Shown: positions 36,752 through 45,888 of the stretch, piece after piece
How the letters are laid out: each line of letters starts with the position of its first letter
Numbering within the stretch: the first letter of the stretch is position 1
NCBI GenBank assembly: GCA_030066905.1
Contig: JASJAR010000005.1
Location: 62,001-126,000, forward strand
Reading direction: 5' to 3'
From: Paracoccaceae bacterium
Lineage (GTDB): Bacteria; Pseudomonadota; Alphaproteobacteria; Rhodobacterales; Rhodobacteraceae
DNA: 64,000 nt
Translations under genes and position numbers: made by a program
Notes under the pieces: model-generated
Seen by the model: only the letters and a program-made list of their open reading frames with translations
Database searches by the model: none
What the model was told of the DNA's origin: nothing

Positions 36752-37729
36752 TTACCAGCGCAGAATCACCGCCCCCCATGCCAGGCCGCCACCGATTGCT
36801 TCGGTTGCGACGACATCGCCCTGCTTTATCTGCCCGCGTTCTTTGCCGACCGACAGGGCCAGCGGGATCGAGGCGGCCGATGTATTGCCGTGATCCTGCA
36901 CCGTGACCACCACCCTGTCCATGTCCACGCCCATCTTGGCGGCGGTGGATTTGATGATCCGGAGGTTGGCCTGGTGCGGGACAATCCAGTCGATTTCGGC
37001 ACTCGTTAGCCCGGCGCGGTCCAACGCCACATCGGCGGTCTTGGCGAGCTTCTCGACGGCGTGGCGGAAGACTTCCTTTCCCTCCATCCGGAGGAAGCCC
37101 GTGGTCTGGGTGGAGACGCCGCCGTCGACATAGAGCAGTTCACGGTACCGGCCGTCGGAATTGAGGTCGACCGACAGAATTCCGCGATCGGCCGGCGTTC
37201 CCGCCCCTTCGGCGGCTTCGAGCACGAGCGCTCCGGCGCCGTCGCCGAAAAGCACGCAGGTCGCCCGGTCGTCGAAATCGAGGATCCGGCTGAAGGTTTC
37301 CGCGCCGATGATCATCACGCGACGGGCCTGGCCGGATACGATGAGCGCATTGGCATTGGCCAGACCGTAGATGAACCCCGCGCAGACTGCCTGCACGTCG
37401 AAGGCATAGCCCCGGTCCATACCGAGGGCGCCCTGGACCATCGTAGCTGCCGAAGGAAAGGTTAGGTCAGCGGTTGAGGTGGCCACGATCAGCGCGTCGA
37501 GATCGCCTGGTTCGAGCCCGGCATCCGCTAGCGCGGCACGGGCGGCCTTTTCCGCCAGATCGGAGGTCGTTTCTCCTTCGGCGGCGAAGTGGCGGCGTTC
37601 GATACCGGTGCGGCTGACGATCCATTCATCGGAGGTGTCGAGCTTCAGTGCGTCCTTGAAGTAGGCGTTCGGCACCACGCGGTCGGGCAGGTAGTGCCCG
37701 ACGCCCCGGACAACCGCGCGTGTCGTCAT
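36752..37729 (-). CDS. fabH: beta-ketoacyl-ACP synthase III
   Basis: Condenses acetyl-CoA with malonyl-ACP to start fatty acid synthesis. The 325-aa thiolase-fold protein has the catalytic Cys in DVQAVCAGFIYGL, the His in VPHQANLRII and the Asn in DHGNTSAASIPLAL. It overlaps the plsX stop by four bases (ATGA) within rpmF-plsX-fabH-ihfA. Confidence 0.95.
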   Translation of the reverse strand: MTTRAVVRGVGHYLPDRVVPNAYFKDALKLDTSDEWIVSRTGIERRHFAAEGETTSDLAEKAARAALADAGLEPGDLDALIVATSTADLTFPSAATMVQGALGMDRGYAFDVQAVCAGFIYGLANANALIVSGQARRVMIIGAETFSRILDFDDRATCVLFGDGAGALVLEAAEGAGTPADRGILSVDLNSDGRYRELLYVDGGVSTQTTGFLRMEGKEVFRHAVEKLAKTADVALDRAGLTSAEIDWIVPHQANLRIIKSTAAKMGVDMDRVVVTVQDHGNTSAASIPLALSVGKERGQIKQGDVVATEAIGGGLAWGAVILRW

Positions 37730-38856
37730 TCGCTCTGCTCGCTCTCTTCCCCGGCCCCTTGGCTCGCATTCTGACCCCTGGCCGAATGGGATGCAACCCG
37801 AGCCGCGAGGCGTTCGTTGAAACCCGATTGGGCAAGGCGGAAGGCAAGTTTGATCGCCGCCGAGACGCCGGTCGAATCCGCCGATCCGTGGGATTTGACG
37901 ATGGTGCCGTTCAGCCCCAGAAATACGCCACCATTGACCCGGCGGGGGTCGATCCGCTTTTGCAGGCGTCGGAGCGAGGTCAGCGCCAGCAGGGCGGCGA
38001 TGCGGCTGAGGGGCGTGGCCCGGAAGGCGTCGCCCAGAAACGAACGTATGAGCCGCGCGGTGCCCTCGCCGGTTTTCAACGCGACGTTGCCGGTGAAACC
38101 GTCGGTGACGATCACGTCGACCTTCGATTTCGGGATGTCGCCGCCCTCGATGAAACCGATGTAGGCGTAACCCCCATCCGACGCGGCCGCCTCGACGAGG
38201 TCGGCTGCCTCCTTGAGTTCCGGCCGGCCCTTGTATTCCTCGGTGCCGACGTTCAAGAGCCCCACCCGGGGCCGCTCGATGCCAAGCCCGTTGCGGGCAT
38301 AGGACGCGCCCATCAGCGCATATTGCAGAAGGTCAGTGGCGTCTGCGCGCACGTCAGCGCCGACATCGAGCATTACGTTGAACCCCGACGGGTTCTCCGA
38401 GGGCCACAGGCAGGCGATGGCCGGGCGGTTGATCCCCGGAAGTTTCCGGAGCCGGATCATCGACAACCCCATGAGCGCACCGGTGTTGCCGCAGGAGACG
38501 GCGACGGCGGCGTCGCCCTTGCGAACACTTTCGACCGCCTCCCACATCGAGGTGCCCTTGCCCTGACGCATCACCACGGAGGGTTTTGCGTCCATGGTCA
38601 CGACGCCATCGACATCGTTGATCTTTACCCGATCCTCGAGTTTACGGCGCCGGATCAGCGGTTCGAGCTTGTCCTTGGGTCCATGAAGGATGAAGGCGAT
38701 GTCGGGGTTTTTCTTGGCCGAGCGCTGGATGCCCGCAACGACTGCCGCGGGCCCCCGGTCGCCCCCCATCGCATCGACCGAAATGCAGAAGGGCCCGGAC
38801 CGCTCCTGCGGTGCGGGCCCGGTCGGGGCATCAGGGCTGGGCTCGGTCTGGGCCAA
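37726..38856 (-). CDS. plsX: phosphate acyltransferase PlsX
   Basis: Makes acyl-phosphate from acyl-ACP for phospholipid synthesis with PlsY. The 376-aa protein has the family start ISVDAMGGDRGPAAVVAGI after about 25 non-conserved residues. MRQGKGTSMWEAVESVRKGD, AVSCGNTGALMGLSMI and VTDGFTGNVALKTGEG follow. The tail after about 345 is Arg/Ala/Glu-rich. It lies nine bases after rpmF. Confidence 0.95.
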   Translation of the reverse strand: MAQTEPSPDAPTGPAPQERSGPFCISVDAMGGDRGPAAVVAGIQRSAKKNPDIAFILHGPKDKLEPLIRRRKLEDRVKINDVDGVVTMDAKPSVVMRQGKGTSMWEAVESVRKGDAAVAVSCGNTGALMGLSMIRLRKLPGINRPAIACLWPSENPSGFNVMLDVGADVRADATDLLQYALMGASYARNGLGIERPRVGLLNVGTEEYKGRPELKEAADLVEAAASDGGYAYIGFIEGGDIPKSKVDVIVTDGFTGNVALKTGEGTARLIRSFLGDAFRATPLSRIAALLALTSLRRLQKRIDPRRVNGGVFLGLNGTIVKSHGSADSTGVSAAIKLAFRLAQSGFNERLAARVASHSARGQNASQGAGEESEQSE

Positions 38857-38865
38857 CGGCCCGAC

Positions 38866-39075
38866 TTACGCCGCGTCTTCGTCGTCCAGATCGATCTCGT
38901 CGGCCTGGGCCACAATCTCGCGATCGTTGTAATACCCGCAGGAGGGGCAGACGTGGTGCGGCCGCTTCAGCTCGCCGCAGTTCGGGCATTCACCGGGGTT
39001 GGCCGCGGCAAGTCCGTCATGGGCCCGGCGCATGTTCCGGCGCGAGCGTGTAACTTTGTTCTGAGGGACAGCCAT
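38866..39075 (-). CDS. rpmF: 50S ribosomal protein L32
   Basis: A 69-aa protein beginning [20 protein letters not shown] with the zinc ribbon [20 protein letters not shown]; the four Cys are intact, so this is the zinc-binding form. An acidic tail (IDLDDEDAA) is present. Its place before plsX is nearly universal. Confidence 0.96.
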   Translation of the reverse strand: MAVPQNKVTRSRRNMRRAHDGLAAANPGECPNCGELKRPHHVCPSCGYYNDREIVAQADEIDLDDEDAA

Positions 39076-39225
39076 GTCCTATCCTCGTGTTCTGGGTGTG
39101 TCACCCGGGGTCGGTTTGAGCCCATCGCGCGCTGGCGGCCGCTCTGCGGCGCCGCTCTCGTTTGGGCGAGGCCGGGAACATACTTCCTTTCCACTAAGGC
39201 GCAAGGGTTTTTTCCCCGCGCAGAA

Positions 39226-39783
39226 TCACGCCTCGTCGTCGCCGTCTGAGGTTCCCTTCAGCGCCTTGAGCGCCGCGAACGGGTGCACCGCATCGTCGGT
39301 CAGCGGCGCCACGCCGGGGGGCGGAAAATCCTTCGCCCCAAGCTCTGCCCCTTCGGCTCTTGGATAGTCCGGCAGGGCGAGAGCAAGCGCTTCGGAGAAG
39401 ACTTTCTGGAGGTCGATCAATTCGGGAAGCGCCTCGACGGTGTCGTCCTCGGGCATTTCCGTCTCCCCGTCCTCGGAAATGGGGGCTTCGGCGAGATAAC
39501 GGCGCGCAACCCGCGCGTCGATACGCGTCGTTACCGGCTCGAGTGTAACCACGCATGACTGCACCGCCGTTGCCCCGAGTGTGGCGTCGAGCGCCCAGTC
39601 TTCGCGGTCTGCGGGCGACAGCCAGCCCTCAAGCCGCACCTTGCGCAGCGACCGAAGCTCCAGAAGCTCCACGATGTCGGCGATGGCCGCCGCATCGGGG
39701 GTATGGGAGAACCGCAACGCGGCGCGACTGGGCAGCCGGGCCGTATCAATCATGCGGTCGGAATGGACGGGTCGGTCGGTCAT
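39226..39783 (-). CDS. yceD: DUF177 protein YceD
   Basis: A 185-aa protein of the YceD/DUF177 family, required in other bacteria for 23S rRNA accumulation and almost always upstream of rpmF. Recognisable blocks are LRKVRLEGWLSPADREDW, CVVTLEPVTTRIDARVARRY and the acidic ELIDLQKVFSEALALALPDYP. The two Cys of canonical members are reduced to one. ATG at 39783 is used; the open frame continues upstream to 39939 across the divergent bamE promoter. Confidence 0.85.
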   Translation of the reverse strand: MTDRPVHSDRMIDTARLPSRAALRFSHTPDAAAIADIVELLELRSLRKVRLEGWLSPADREDWALDATLGATAVQSCVVTLEPVTTRIDARVARRYLAEAPISEDGETEMPEDDTVEALPELIDLQKVFSEALALALPDYPRAEGAELGAKDFPPPGVAPLTDDAVHPFAALKALKGTSDGDDEA

Positions 39784-39861
39784 CGGGGCGTTCTTGATCC
39801 CGGTAGGGCGGTTCTGTAAGGCGGAGTAGGGGGGCGAGGCCCCAGACGCAAGGGGACGGAT

Positions 39862-40311
39862 ATGGGGGCGAGGTCGATCGCGGTGCTGGTCTTGGCGGGG
39901 CTGCTCGTGACGGGCTGTGTGCGGCTCGAACGCAGCCACGGCTATGTTCCCACCGACAGCGAGCTCGCCAACATCGAAGTCGGCCGGGACACCCGCGAGA
40001 CTGTGTCCAGCATCATTGGCGCACCTGGGCTCGACTCGTTGCGCACCGTCAACGGCTGGTATTATGTCAAGTCCGACTACGAGACGTTCCTCTGGCAGGA
40101 GCCCGAAGAGGTCCGCCGCGAGGTTGTGGCGATCCTCTACTCCGACGCCGGCACGGTGGCCAATATCGAGCGCTTCGGGCTCGAAGAGGGCCGCGTGATC
40201 ACCCTGTCGCGTCGGGTCACGGAGTCGAACGTCACCGGCGTGACCTTCCTCAGCCAGCTCCTGGGCAACCTCGGCAACTTCCGCTTGCAGGATTTCCTCG
40301 ACGACGAGTGA
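39862..40311 (+). CDS. bamE: outer-membrane assembly lipoprotein BamE
   Basis: Lipoprotein subunit of the BAM complex, 149 aa. A signal peptide ends in the lipobox LLVTGC, with lipid attached to Cys19. The SmpA/OmlA fold follows: ELANIEVGRDTRETVSSIIG, WYYVKSDYETFLWQEPEEVR and ILYSDAGTVANIERFGLEEG. The C-terminal 45 residues extend beyond the E. coli protein, as in other alphaproteobacteria. It is divergent from yceD. Confidence 0.9.
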   Translation: MGARSIAVLVLAGLLVTGCVRLERSHGYVPTDSELANIEVGRDTRETVSSIIGAPGLDSLRTVNGWYYVKSDYETFLWQEPEEVRREVVAILYSDAGTVANIERFGLEEGRVITLSRRVTESNVTGVTFLSQLLGNLGNFRLQDFLDDE

Positions 40312-40314
40312 GGC

Positions 40315-40713
40315 TCAGTCGCCGTTCTCGGGCTCGAAGTCCAGTGCCACCCCGTTGATGCAGTACCGCAGCCCCGTCGGCTGTGGCCCGTCTGGAAAGA
40401 CATGTCCAAGATGGGCCTCGCAGCGGTTGCAATGCACCTCTGTGCGCCGCATGAAAAAGGAGCGGTCCTCCTTCTCGCCCACCATTTCGGGGTCAATCGG
40501 CTCGAAGAACGATGGCCAGCCAGTGCCGCTCTCGAACTTCGCCTTCTGGTCGAAAAGCTGCGCGCCGCAGCAGACACACAGGAAGGTGCCGTCGTCCTTT
40601 GGAAAATCGTCATGGGTTCCAGCCCGTTCGGTCCCGTGCTTGCGCGTGACCTTGTAGGCCAGCGGCGACAGTTGGGCCTGCCACTCAGCCTCGGATTTGA
40701 CTACTTTGTCCAT
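40315..40713 (-). CDS. msrB: peptide-methionine (R)-S-oxide reductase MsrB
   Basis: Reduces R-methionine sulfoxide in proteins. The 132-aa enzyme has two zinc CXXC pairs (CVCCGAQLF and CNRCEAHLGHVF), the substrate segment SGTGWPSFFEP and the catalytic Cys in RYCINGVALDF. Convergent with bamE; the stops are four bases apart. Confidence 0.95.
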   Translation of the reverse strand: MDKVVKSEAEWQAQLSPLAYKVTRKHGTERAGTHDDFPKDDGTFLCVCCGAQLFDQKAKFESGTGWPSFFEPIDPEMVGEKEDRSFFMRRTEVHCNRCEAHLGHVFPDGPQPTGLRYCINGVALDFEPENGD

Positions 40714-40826
40714 AGCTCCTCGCGTCTTGTCTCCGGTGTCGCGCCGGCGACATATATTGTGCGTATTGATGTCTCAGAGCATAAATAGGCGGAAATTGTA
40801 CTGTATAAAGGCTTGAGGCAGCACCA

Positions 40827-41552
40827 GTGACGACAGGGCCGAAGTATCGCGCGCGCATCGCAACGGCCGATGCGGAGGTGGACGGCTGTCTGCTACTCCG
40901 AGGCCGGGTGTTTCGCGCGGGCGATGCGGAATCGGACAGGGATGGGTTCGACGCGCTCTTCCGGCACATGCTCGTCGAACGGGCGGGGGACGGGCGGGTC
41001 GTCGCCTGTTTCCGGTTCCTCGTCGTCGATAGCCCTTCCGCCATCGAGCGCTCCTATTCGGCGCAGTTCTACGGGCTTTCCCCGCTCCAGACCTATGGGG
41101 CTCCGATGGTGGAGATGGGCCGGTTCTGTATCGACCCCGAGGTGCGGGACTCGGATGTACTCCGGGTCGCGTGGGGGGCGATGGCCCGTGTGGTCGAAGA
41201 GCGGGGGGCGGGGCTTCTTTTTGGCTGCTCGTCGTTCCAGGGGACCGACGCGGTGCGTTACAACGACGCCTTTGCGATGCTGCGCGACCGCCATATCGCG
41301 CCGAAGCGCTGGCTACCCCGGATCAAGGCGCCGAAGGTCTTCGAGTTCGCCCGTCGCCCAAGCCGCAAGGCGGACCCGAAGGCGGCGATTCGAGCGATGC
41401 CGCCCTTGCTGAAGACCTATCTCGCCATGGGCGGCTGGGTGAGCGACCATGCGGTCGTCGATGGCGACCTCGACACGCTCCATGTCTTTACCGGCGTCGA
41501 GATCGGGACGATCCCCGCTGCGCGACGTCGCTCGATCCTGACAGCTGCCTGA
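40827..41552 (+). CDS. olsB: ornithine-lipid N-acyltransferase OlsB
   Basis: GNAT-fold enzyme that attaches a 3-hydroxyacyl chain from ACP to ornithine, the first step of ornithine-lipid synthesis. The 241-aa protein has CLLLRGRVFRAGDAESDRDG with the conserved Arg/Phe of the family, VACFRFLV, VEMGRFCIDP and LLFGCSSFQGTD. GTG start at 40827. The second enzyme, OlsA, often encoded next to it, is not in this window. Confidence 0.85.
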   Translation: MTTGPKYRARIATADAEVDGCLLLRGRVFRAGDAESDRDGFDALFRHMLVERAGDGRVVACFRFLVVDSPSAIERSYSAQFYGLSPLQTYGAPMVEMGRFCIDPEVRDSDVLRVAWGAMARVVEERGAGLLFGCSSFQGTDAVRYNDAFAMLRDRHIAPKRWLPRIKAPKVFEFARRPSRKADPKAAIRAMPPLLKTYLAMGGWVSDHAVVDGDLDTLHVFTGVEIGTIPAARRRSILTAA

Positions 41553-41599
41553 GCGGCCCACTTGCCAATCCCAGACGCTTCGCCTAGCCCGCCTGCGTC

Positions 41600-43432
41600 A
41601 TGGCAGCGCCGCTTCTTCAGCTTTCCGACATCGCGCTCACATGGGGCGGCAATCCGCTCTTTTCCGGGCTCGACCTCGCCGTTCATTCCGGCGACCGGAT
41701 CGCCCTCGTCGGTCGGAACGGTTCGGGGAAATCGACTCTTCTGAAGGTCATGGCCGGCGACGTCGAAGCCGACGCCGGGACGCGGGCGTTGGCGCCGGGC
41801 GTCACAGTGGCTCGGCTGGCCCAGGAGCCCGCAATGGAGGGGTTTGCGACGCTTGGGGACTTTGCCGGACGCGACCTTGATCCCGCTGAGGTCTGGCGCG
41901 TCGAGGCGGCCGCCGACGGGATCGGCATCGACCTCGCCCTCGACCCGGCCAGCGCCTCGGGAGGCGAACGGCGCCGGGCGGCCTTGGCGGGGCTTGTGGC
42001 TTCCGATGCGGGGCTTTTTCTGATCGACGAGCCAACCAACCATCTCGACATCCGCGCCATCCTCTGGCTCGAAGACTGGCTGGCCGCGAGCCGGGCGGCC
42101 TTCGTGCTGATCTCCCACGACCGGGCGTTCCTCACCCGGCTCACCCGCGCCACGCTCTGGCTCGACCGGGGCGTCGTGCGGCGGCAAAACAAGGGATTTG
42201 CCGATTTCGAGGCCTGGCGCGACAAGACCTGGGCGGAAGAAGACCTTGCCCGCCACAAGCTTGACCGCAAGATCAAGGCCGAGGCCCGATGGGCCGTGGA
42301 GGGCATCTCGGCGCGGAGAAAGCGCAACATGGGCCGGGTGCGGGCACTGCAAGACCTCCGTTCGGCGCGCGCCGCCGAGATCCGTCGTCAGGGCGCCGCG
42401 GCCATGGAACTTGCCACCGCGCCTCGGTCCGGCAAGCGGGTGATCGAGGCGCGGGGGATTTCGAAGTCCTACGACCGGCGGGTGCTCTTCAAGGGCATCG
42501 ATCTGAAGATCGCGCGCGGCGACCGGGTGGCCTTTGTCGGCCCCAATGGGGTGGGCAAGACGACACTTCTCAATACCCTGATCGGCACGGTCGACCCCGA
42601 CGCTGGGGAGGTTCGCCTCGGCACCGGGCTCGAAATCGCCGTCTTCGACCAGACCCGCGCAAGTCTCGACTCCGACGCCACGCTCTGGGAGGCGCTCACG
42701 GGCGATGCCGAGATGCGGGTCTCGGGCCGGGCCGACCAGGTGATGGTGCGGGGCGCCCCGCGCCATGTGGTCGGATATCTGAAGGACTTCCTCTTCGACG
42801 ACGCTCAGGCGCGTGCCCCGGTCCGCTCGCTCTCGGGTGGCGAGCGCGCCCGGCTCCTTCTGGCCAAGCTCATGGCGCGGGAAGCCAACCTCCTCGTTCT
42901 CGACGAGCCCACGAACGACCTCGACATCGAAACCCTCGATCTCCTTCAGGAGGTGCTCGACGATTACGACGGCACGGTGCTTCTGGTCTCCCACGACCGC
43001 GATTTCATCGACCGAGTGGCGACCCAGACGGTGGCGATGGAAGCCGGCGGGAGGGCGACGGTCCATGCCGGCGGCTGGGAACAGGTGCGGGTGGACTGGA
43101 CGGCAGAAACAGCGCCGACCGGTGCCGGACAGGCTTCGGCGGCCCGACCGGAAAGGCGCTCCGGGGAGACCGCGCCCCGGGTCGAGCCCGGGGCGCGTGC
43201 GGCCAAGGGCCTGACCTTCACCGAAAGGCACCGGCTCGACGCGCTGCCAGACGAGATCGACCGGCTCGAAGGCGAAATCGCGAAACTCACCACGCTTCTT
43301 GCGGACCCCGATCTCTTCACGCGCGATGCCAAGAAGTTCGAGACTGCCTCGAGGGCGCTGGCCGAACGCCAGGCAAAGCTCGATGCTGCCGAGGAGGAGT
43401 GGCTTGCCTTGGCCGAGCGGGCCGAGACCTGA
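41600..43432 (+). CDS. ABC-F family ATPase (Uup-like)
   Basis: Cytoplasmic ribosome-associated type ATPase of 610 aa with two ABC cassettes and no membrane part. Cassette 1 has GRNGSGKST, ASGGERRR and LIDEPTNHLD; cassette 2 has GPNGVGKTT, LSGGERARLL and VLDEPTNDLD. They are joined by the basic linker (RWAVEGISARRKRNMGRVRA). The last 60 residues form a charged coiled coil (EIDRLEGEIAKLTTLLADP) as in Uup. Uup-type proteins act on translation and on DNA precise excision; the exact role here is not certain. Confidence 0.88.
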   Translation: MAAPLLQLSDIALTWGGNPLFSGLDLAVHSGDRIALVGRNGSGKSTLLKVMAGDVEADAGTRALAPGVTVARLAQEPAMEGFATLGDFAGRDLDPAEVWRVEAAADGIGIDLALDPASASGGERRRAALAGLVASDAGLFLIDEPTNHLDIRAILWLEDWLAASRAAFVLISHDRAFLTRLTRATLWLDRGVVRRQNKGFADFEAWRDKTWAEEDLARHKLDRKIKAEARWAVEGISARRKRNMGRVRALQDLRSARAAEIRRQGAAAMELATAPRSGKRVIEARGISKSYDRRVLFKGIDLKIARGDRVAFVGPNGVGKTTLLNTLIGTVDPDAGEVRLGTGLEIAVFDQTRASLDSDATLWEALTGDAEMRVSGRADQVMVRGAPRHVVGYLKDFLFDDAQARAPVRSLSGGERARLLLAKLMAREANLLVLDEPTNDLDIETLDLLQEVLDDYDGTVLLVSHDRDFIDRVATQTVAMEAGGRATVHAGGWEQVRVDWTAETAPTGAGQASAARPERRSGETAPRVEPGARAAKGLTFTERHRLDALPDEIDRLEGEIAKLTTLLADPDLFTRDAKKFETASRALAERQAKLDAAEEEWLALAERAET

Positions 43433-43463
43433 AGTCGGGGGCGCCGCCGCCAGCCCTTCGGAC

Positions 43464-43496
43464 TTCCCCCGGCGTTTTTGCCGGGAAAATGAAGGG
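43464..43496 (-). repeat. gene-end repeat, copy D
   Basis: On the minus strand the segment runs CTTCATTTTCCCGGC...GCCGGGGG and contains a six-pair hairpin (CCCGGC/GCCGGG at 43468-43485). It follows speE by about 75 bases in the same orientation and resembles copies A, B and C. Confidence 0.5.
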
Positions 43497-43570
43497 GCGG
43501 CTTTCGTCTTCGCATATAGCCTTTCGAAGGCCATTGGGCCCCGGGACACCACAGTGGGCAGAGGGGCCCC

Positions 43571-44419
43571 TCAACCGGCCGGCATAAGGTCCCGCACATA
43601 GGCCGGCAGCGCAAATGCCGCGGCATGGACGTCTGGCGTGTAGTAGCGCGTTGCGATGCCCAACTTCGCGAACCGGGCTTGGAGCGTCGCAAGAGGGGTC
43701 TCCCGCGCCGGCCCGTCGGTGCCCCAGCCAAAGGCCATCGGCCCCCCGGCATAGGTCGGGATTGTCGCAAGGTAACAGGTGGCGTCGGTAAACAGCGCCC
43801 GGAAGGCCCGCATGGTGTTGGTGAGTTCCTCGCCTTGCAGAAACGGCACGCCGTTCTGGGTGACAATGATGCCGCCGGTGGCGAGACAGGCTTTCGCTCG
43901 GCCGTAGAAGGTCTCGGTGAAGAGCACTTCCCCGGGTCCGATCGGGTCGGTGGAATCGACGATGATGATGTCGAAGCGCTGGTGCGTTTCGGCGACGAAT
44001 TCCGCACCGTCGGCGATCACGAGATCGAGCCGGGGGTCGTCGAACGCACCATCGGAGAGCGTCGGCAGGTATTCCTTGGAGAACTCCACGACGCCCGCGT
44101 CGATCTCGACCATGGTGACCTCTGCCTCGGGGTGTTTCAGCACCTCGCGCGCCATGCCGCCGTCGCCGCCCCCGACGATCAGCACCTTCGTTGCCGCTCC
44201 ATGGGCGAAGATCGGCACATGGGCCATCATCTCGTGGTAGATATGGTTGTCGCCCTCGGTTGTCTGGACAACGTCGTCGAGGGTCAGGACCCGCCCGAAG
44301 GTCTCGTTCTCGAAAACGCGTATGCGTTGGTGGTCGGTCTTGCTGTCATACAGCAGCTTGTCGACGCGCAGGCTCTGCGCCCAGGCCGGGTGCAGGGGTT
44401 CGCGGATCCAGTCGGTCAT
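43571..44419 (-). CDS. speE: spermidine synthase
   Basis: Aminopropyltransferase of 282 aa that joins putrescine and decarboxylated SAM; speD, which makes the latter, lies 3.5 kb away. VLIVGGGDGGMAREVLKH binds the nucleoside, VEIDAGVVEFSKEYLP and IIIVDSTDPIGPGEVLF are the catalytic segments. ATG at 44419 is chosen as it overlaps the stop of the preceding gene and matches the family N-terminus; the frame opens at 44446. Confidence 0.92.
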   Translation of the reverse strand: MTDWIREPLHPAWAQSLRVDKLLYDSKTDHQRIRVFENETFGRVLTLDDVVQTTEGDNHIYHEMMAHVPIFAHGAATKVLIVGGGDGGMAREVLKHPEAEVTMVEIDAGVVEFSKEYLPTLSDGAFDDPRLDLVIADGAEFVAETHQRFDIIIVDSTDPIGPGEVLFTETFYGRAKACLATGGIIVTQNGVPFLQGEELTNTMRAFRALFTDATCYLATIPTYAGGPMAFGWGTDGPARETPLATLQARFAKLGIATRYYTPDVHAAAFALPAYVRDLMPAG

Positions 44420-45306
44420 ATCATGGTCCCCAGGGTGCCGCGCCAACTGTGGCTAGGGGCGAACCCCAGAAGATCGCGGGCGCTGTCGATCGCGTAGAAG
44501 GTCTCGTGGGCGCCCATCTCACGGCGAAGCGGGATGCCGGAATAGAACCGGTCGTGGATTTCCTCCGTGGTCAGCGTGACGGAGGTGTCGGCGTTGGCGA
44601 TGTTGAAGACCCGGTAGGCGAGCCCGTCGGTCCTAAGGCAGCAATCGACCGCGTGGGCGAGGTCGCGGACATCGATATAGGCGAAGATGTTGCGGCGCCT
44701 GAGGCTCGGATCGGCGATGTAGGCCGGGAAATTCGCCTCGTATTCATGGGGTTCGATGACGTTGTTGATGCGAAGCCCGTAGATATCCGCACCTGAGCGG
44801 GCCTGAAAGCTTCGCGCGGTGGCCTCGTTGACGACCTTCGACATTGCATAACTGTCGGCGGGCACTGTGGGGTGGTCTTCGTCCACGGGAAGGTAGTCGG
44901 GCCGCTTCTCGCCGTCCCAGAAACAGATACCGTAGGTGGTTTCCGACGAGGCGAAGACGATCTTCCTGATCCCCGCGCGCAAGGCCGCGTCGATGACGTT
45001 GTAGGTCGAGAGCGTGTTGATACGGAACGTCTCGTTGTCGGGTTTGAGGAGTATGCGCGGAACGGCGGCGAAATGGACCAACGCGTCGAAGGCGGGCACG
45101 CCCGTACCGGGGTCGAGTTCGTCGAAATCGGCGTAGGAGCGCATCATGTCATGAACCTGTCCTGCATCCGTGAGGTCCACCTCCCGGTTGTCGGCGCCAT
45201 CGAGGGGGACGAGATCGGCGTTCAGCACCCGGTAGCCCCGCTCGGCGAGCCAGGGGATGACATGGCGGCCGGCCTTGCCGGACCCGCCGGTGAAGAGGAT
45301 GCGCAT
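44416..45306 (-). CDS. NAD-dependent epimerase/dehydratase family protein
   Basis: A 296-aa extended short-chain dehydrogenase. The NAD site is ILFTGGSGKAGRHVIPWL, and the catalytic YxxxK is in DSYAMSKVVNEATA with the Ser of FASSETTYG. VHFAAVPRIL and the C-terminal half suggest a sugar or uronate substrate, as in uronate dehydrogenases, but this cannot be fixed from sequence. It overlaps speE by four bases, so the two are co-expressed although the functions look unrelated. Confidence 0.8.
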   Translation of the reverse strand: MRILFTGGSGKAGRHVIPWLAERGYRVLNADLVPLDGADNREVDLTDAGQVHDMMRSYADFDELDPGTGVPAFDALVHFAAVPRILLKPDNETFRINTLSTYNVIDAALRAGIRKIVFASSETTYGICFWDGEKRPDYLPVDEDHPTVPADSYAMSKVVNEATARSFQARSGADIYGLRINNVIEPHEYEANFPAYIADPSLRRRNIFAYIDVRDLAHAVDCCLRTDGLAYRVFNIANADTSVTLTTEEIHDRFYSGIPLRREMGAHETFYAIDSARDLLGFAPSHSWRGTLGTMI

Positions 45307-45435
45307 CGTCGGCCTCCGATGACAGGCGTCGAGACTCCGGGCTTAGACCGCACGCGGCGGGAAGGGAAGCGGCCTGTGGCCAAGCGGAGAAAAACGCGTC
45401 ACACTCGGAGGTTGAGGCACCCCGGGGCGCGTTGC

Positions 45436-45888
45436 ATGATCATCATCGGCTGGCAGGAACATGTCGACCTTCCTCTCCTTGGGCTCACCAATCTCAAGGC
45501 GAAGATCGACACCGGGGCGCGGACCTCAGCCCTTCACGCGACCGACATCGTTGAATTCGAGCGCAACGGGCGCGCCTGGGTCCGGTTCCATTCGCGTTTC
45601 GACGACGACGCCCAGGACAAGGACGTCGAGACCCGGATTCACGACCGGCGCAAGATCACCAACACCAGCGGCGTGCCCGAGGAACGGATCATCATCCGTA
45701 CCAAATTCCGGATCGCCGACCGGCTCTGGAGGATCGATCTGTCGCTCGCCCAGCGCACCGAAATGAAGTTTCGCATGATCGTGGGACGCACCGCGCTAAG
45801 GCGCCATCCGATCCTCGTCGACCCCGGCCGGCACGACCTTCTGCGCCTGATGGATGCCACCCTCCCGGAAAAAAGGAAACGCGCATGA
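45436..45888 (+). CDS. RimB-like retropepsin-fold protease (PF05618-type)
   Basis: A 150-aa protein with one aspartyl-protease-like motif, [16 protein letters not shown], followed by [15 protein letters not shown] and FLVDP-like end strands. This is the pattern of the small ATP-dependent zinc protease/RimB family, which usually sits next to rimK. ATG at 45436 gives the family length; longer in-frame starts reach back over the divergent promoter. Its stop overlaps rimK (ATGA). In pseudomonads RimB is reported to modulate RimK-dependent ribosome modification. Confidence 0.8.
   Translation: MIIIGWQEHVDLPLLGLTNLKAKIDTGARTSALHATDIVEFERNGRAWVRFHSRFDDDAQDKDVETRIHDRRKITNTSGVPEERIIIRTKFRIADRLWRIDLSLAQRTEMKFRMIVGRTALRRHPILVDPGRHDLLRLMDATLPEKRKRA

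Noticed and set aside
41417-43552. 711-codon minus-strand open frame opposite the ABC-F gene
   Set aside because: Antisense shadow without motifs; the plus-strand frame has both ABC cassettes.
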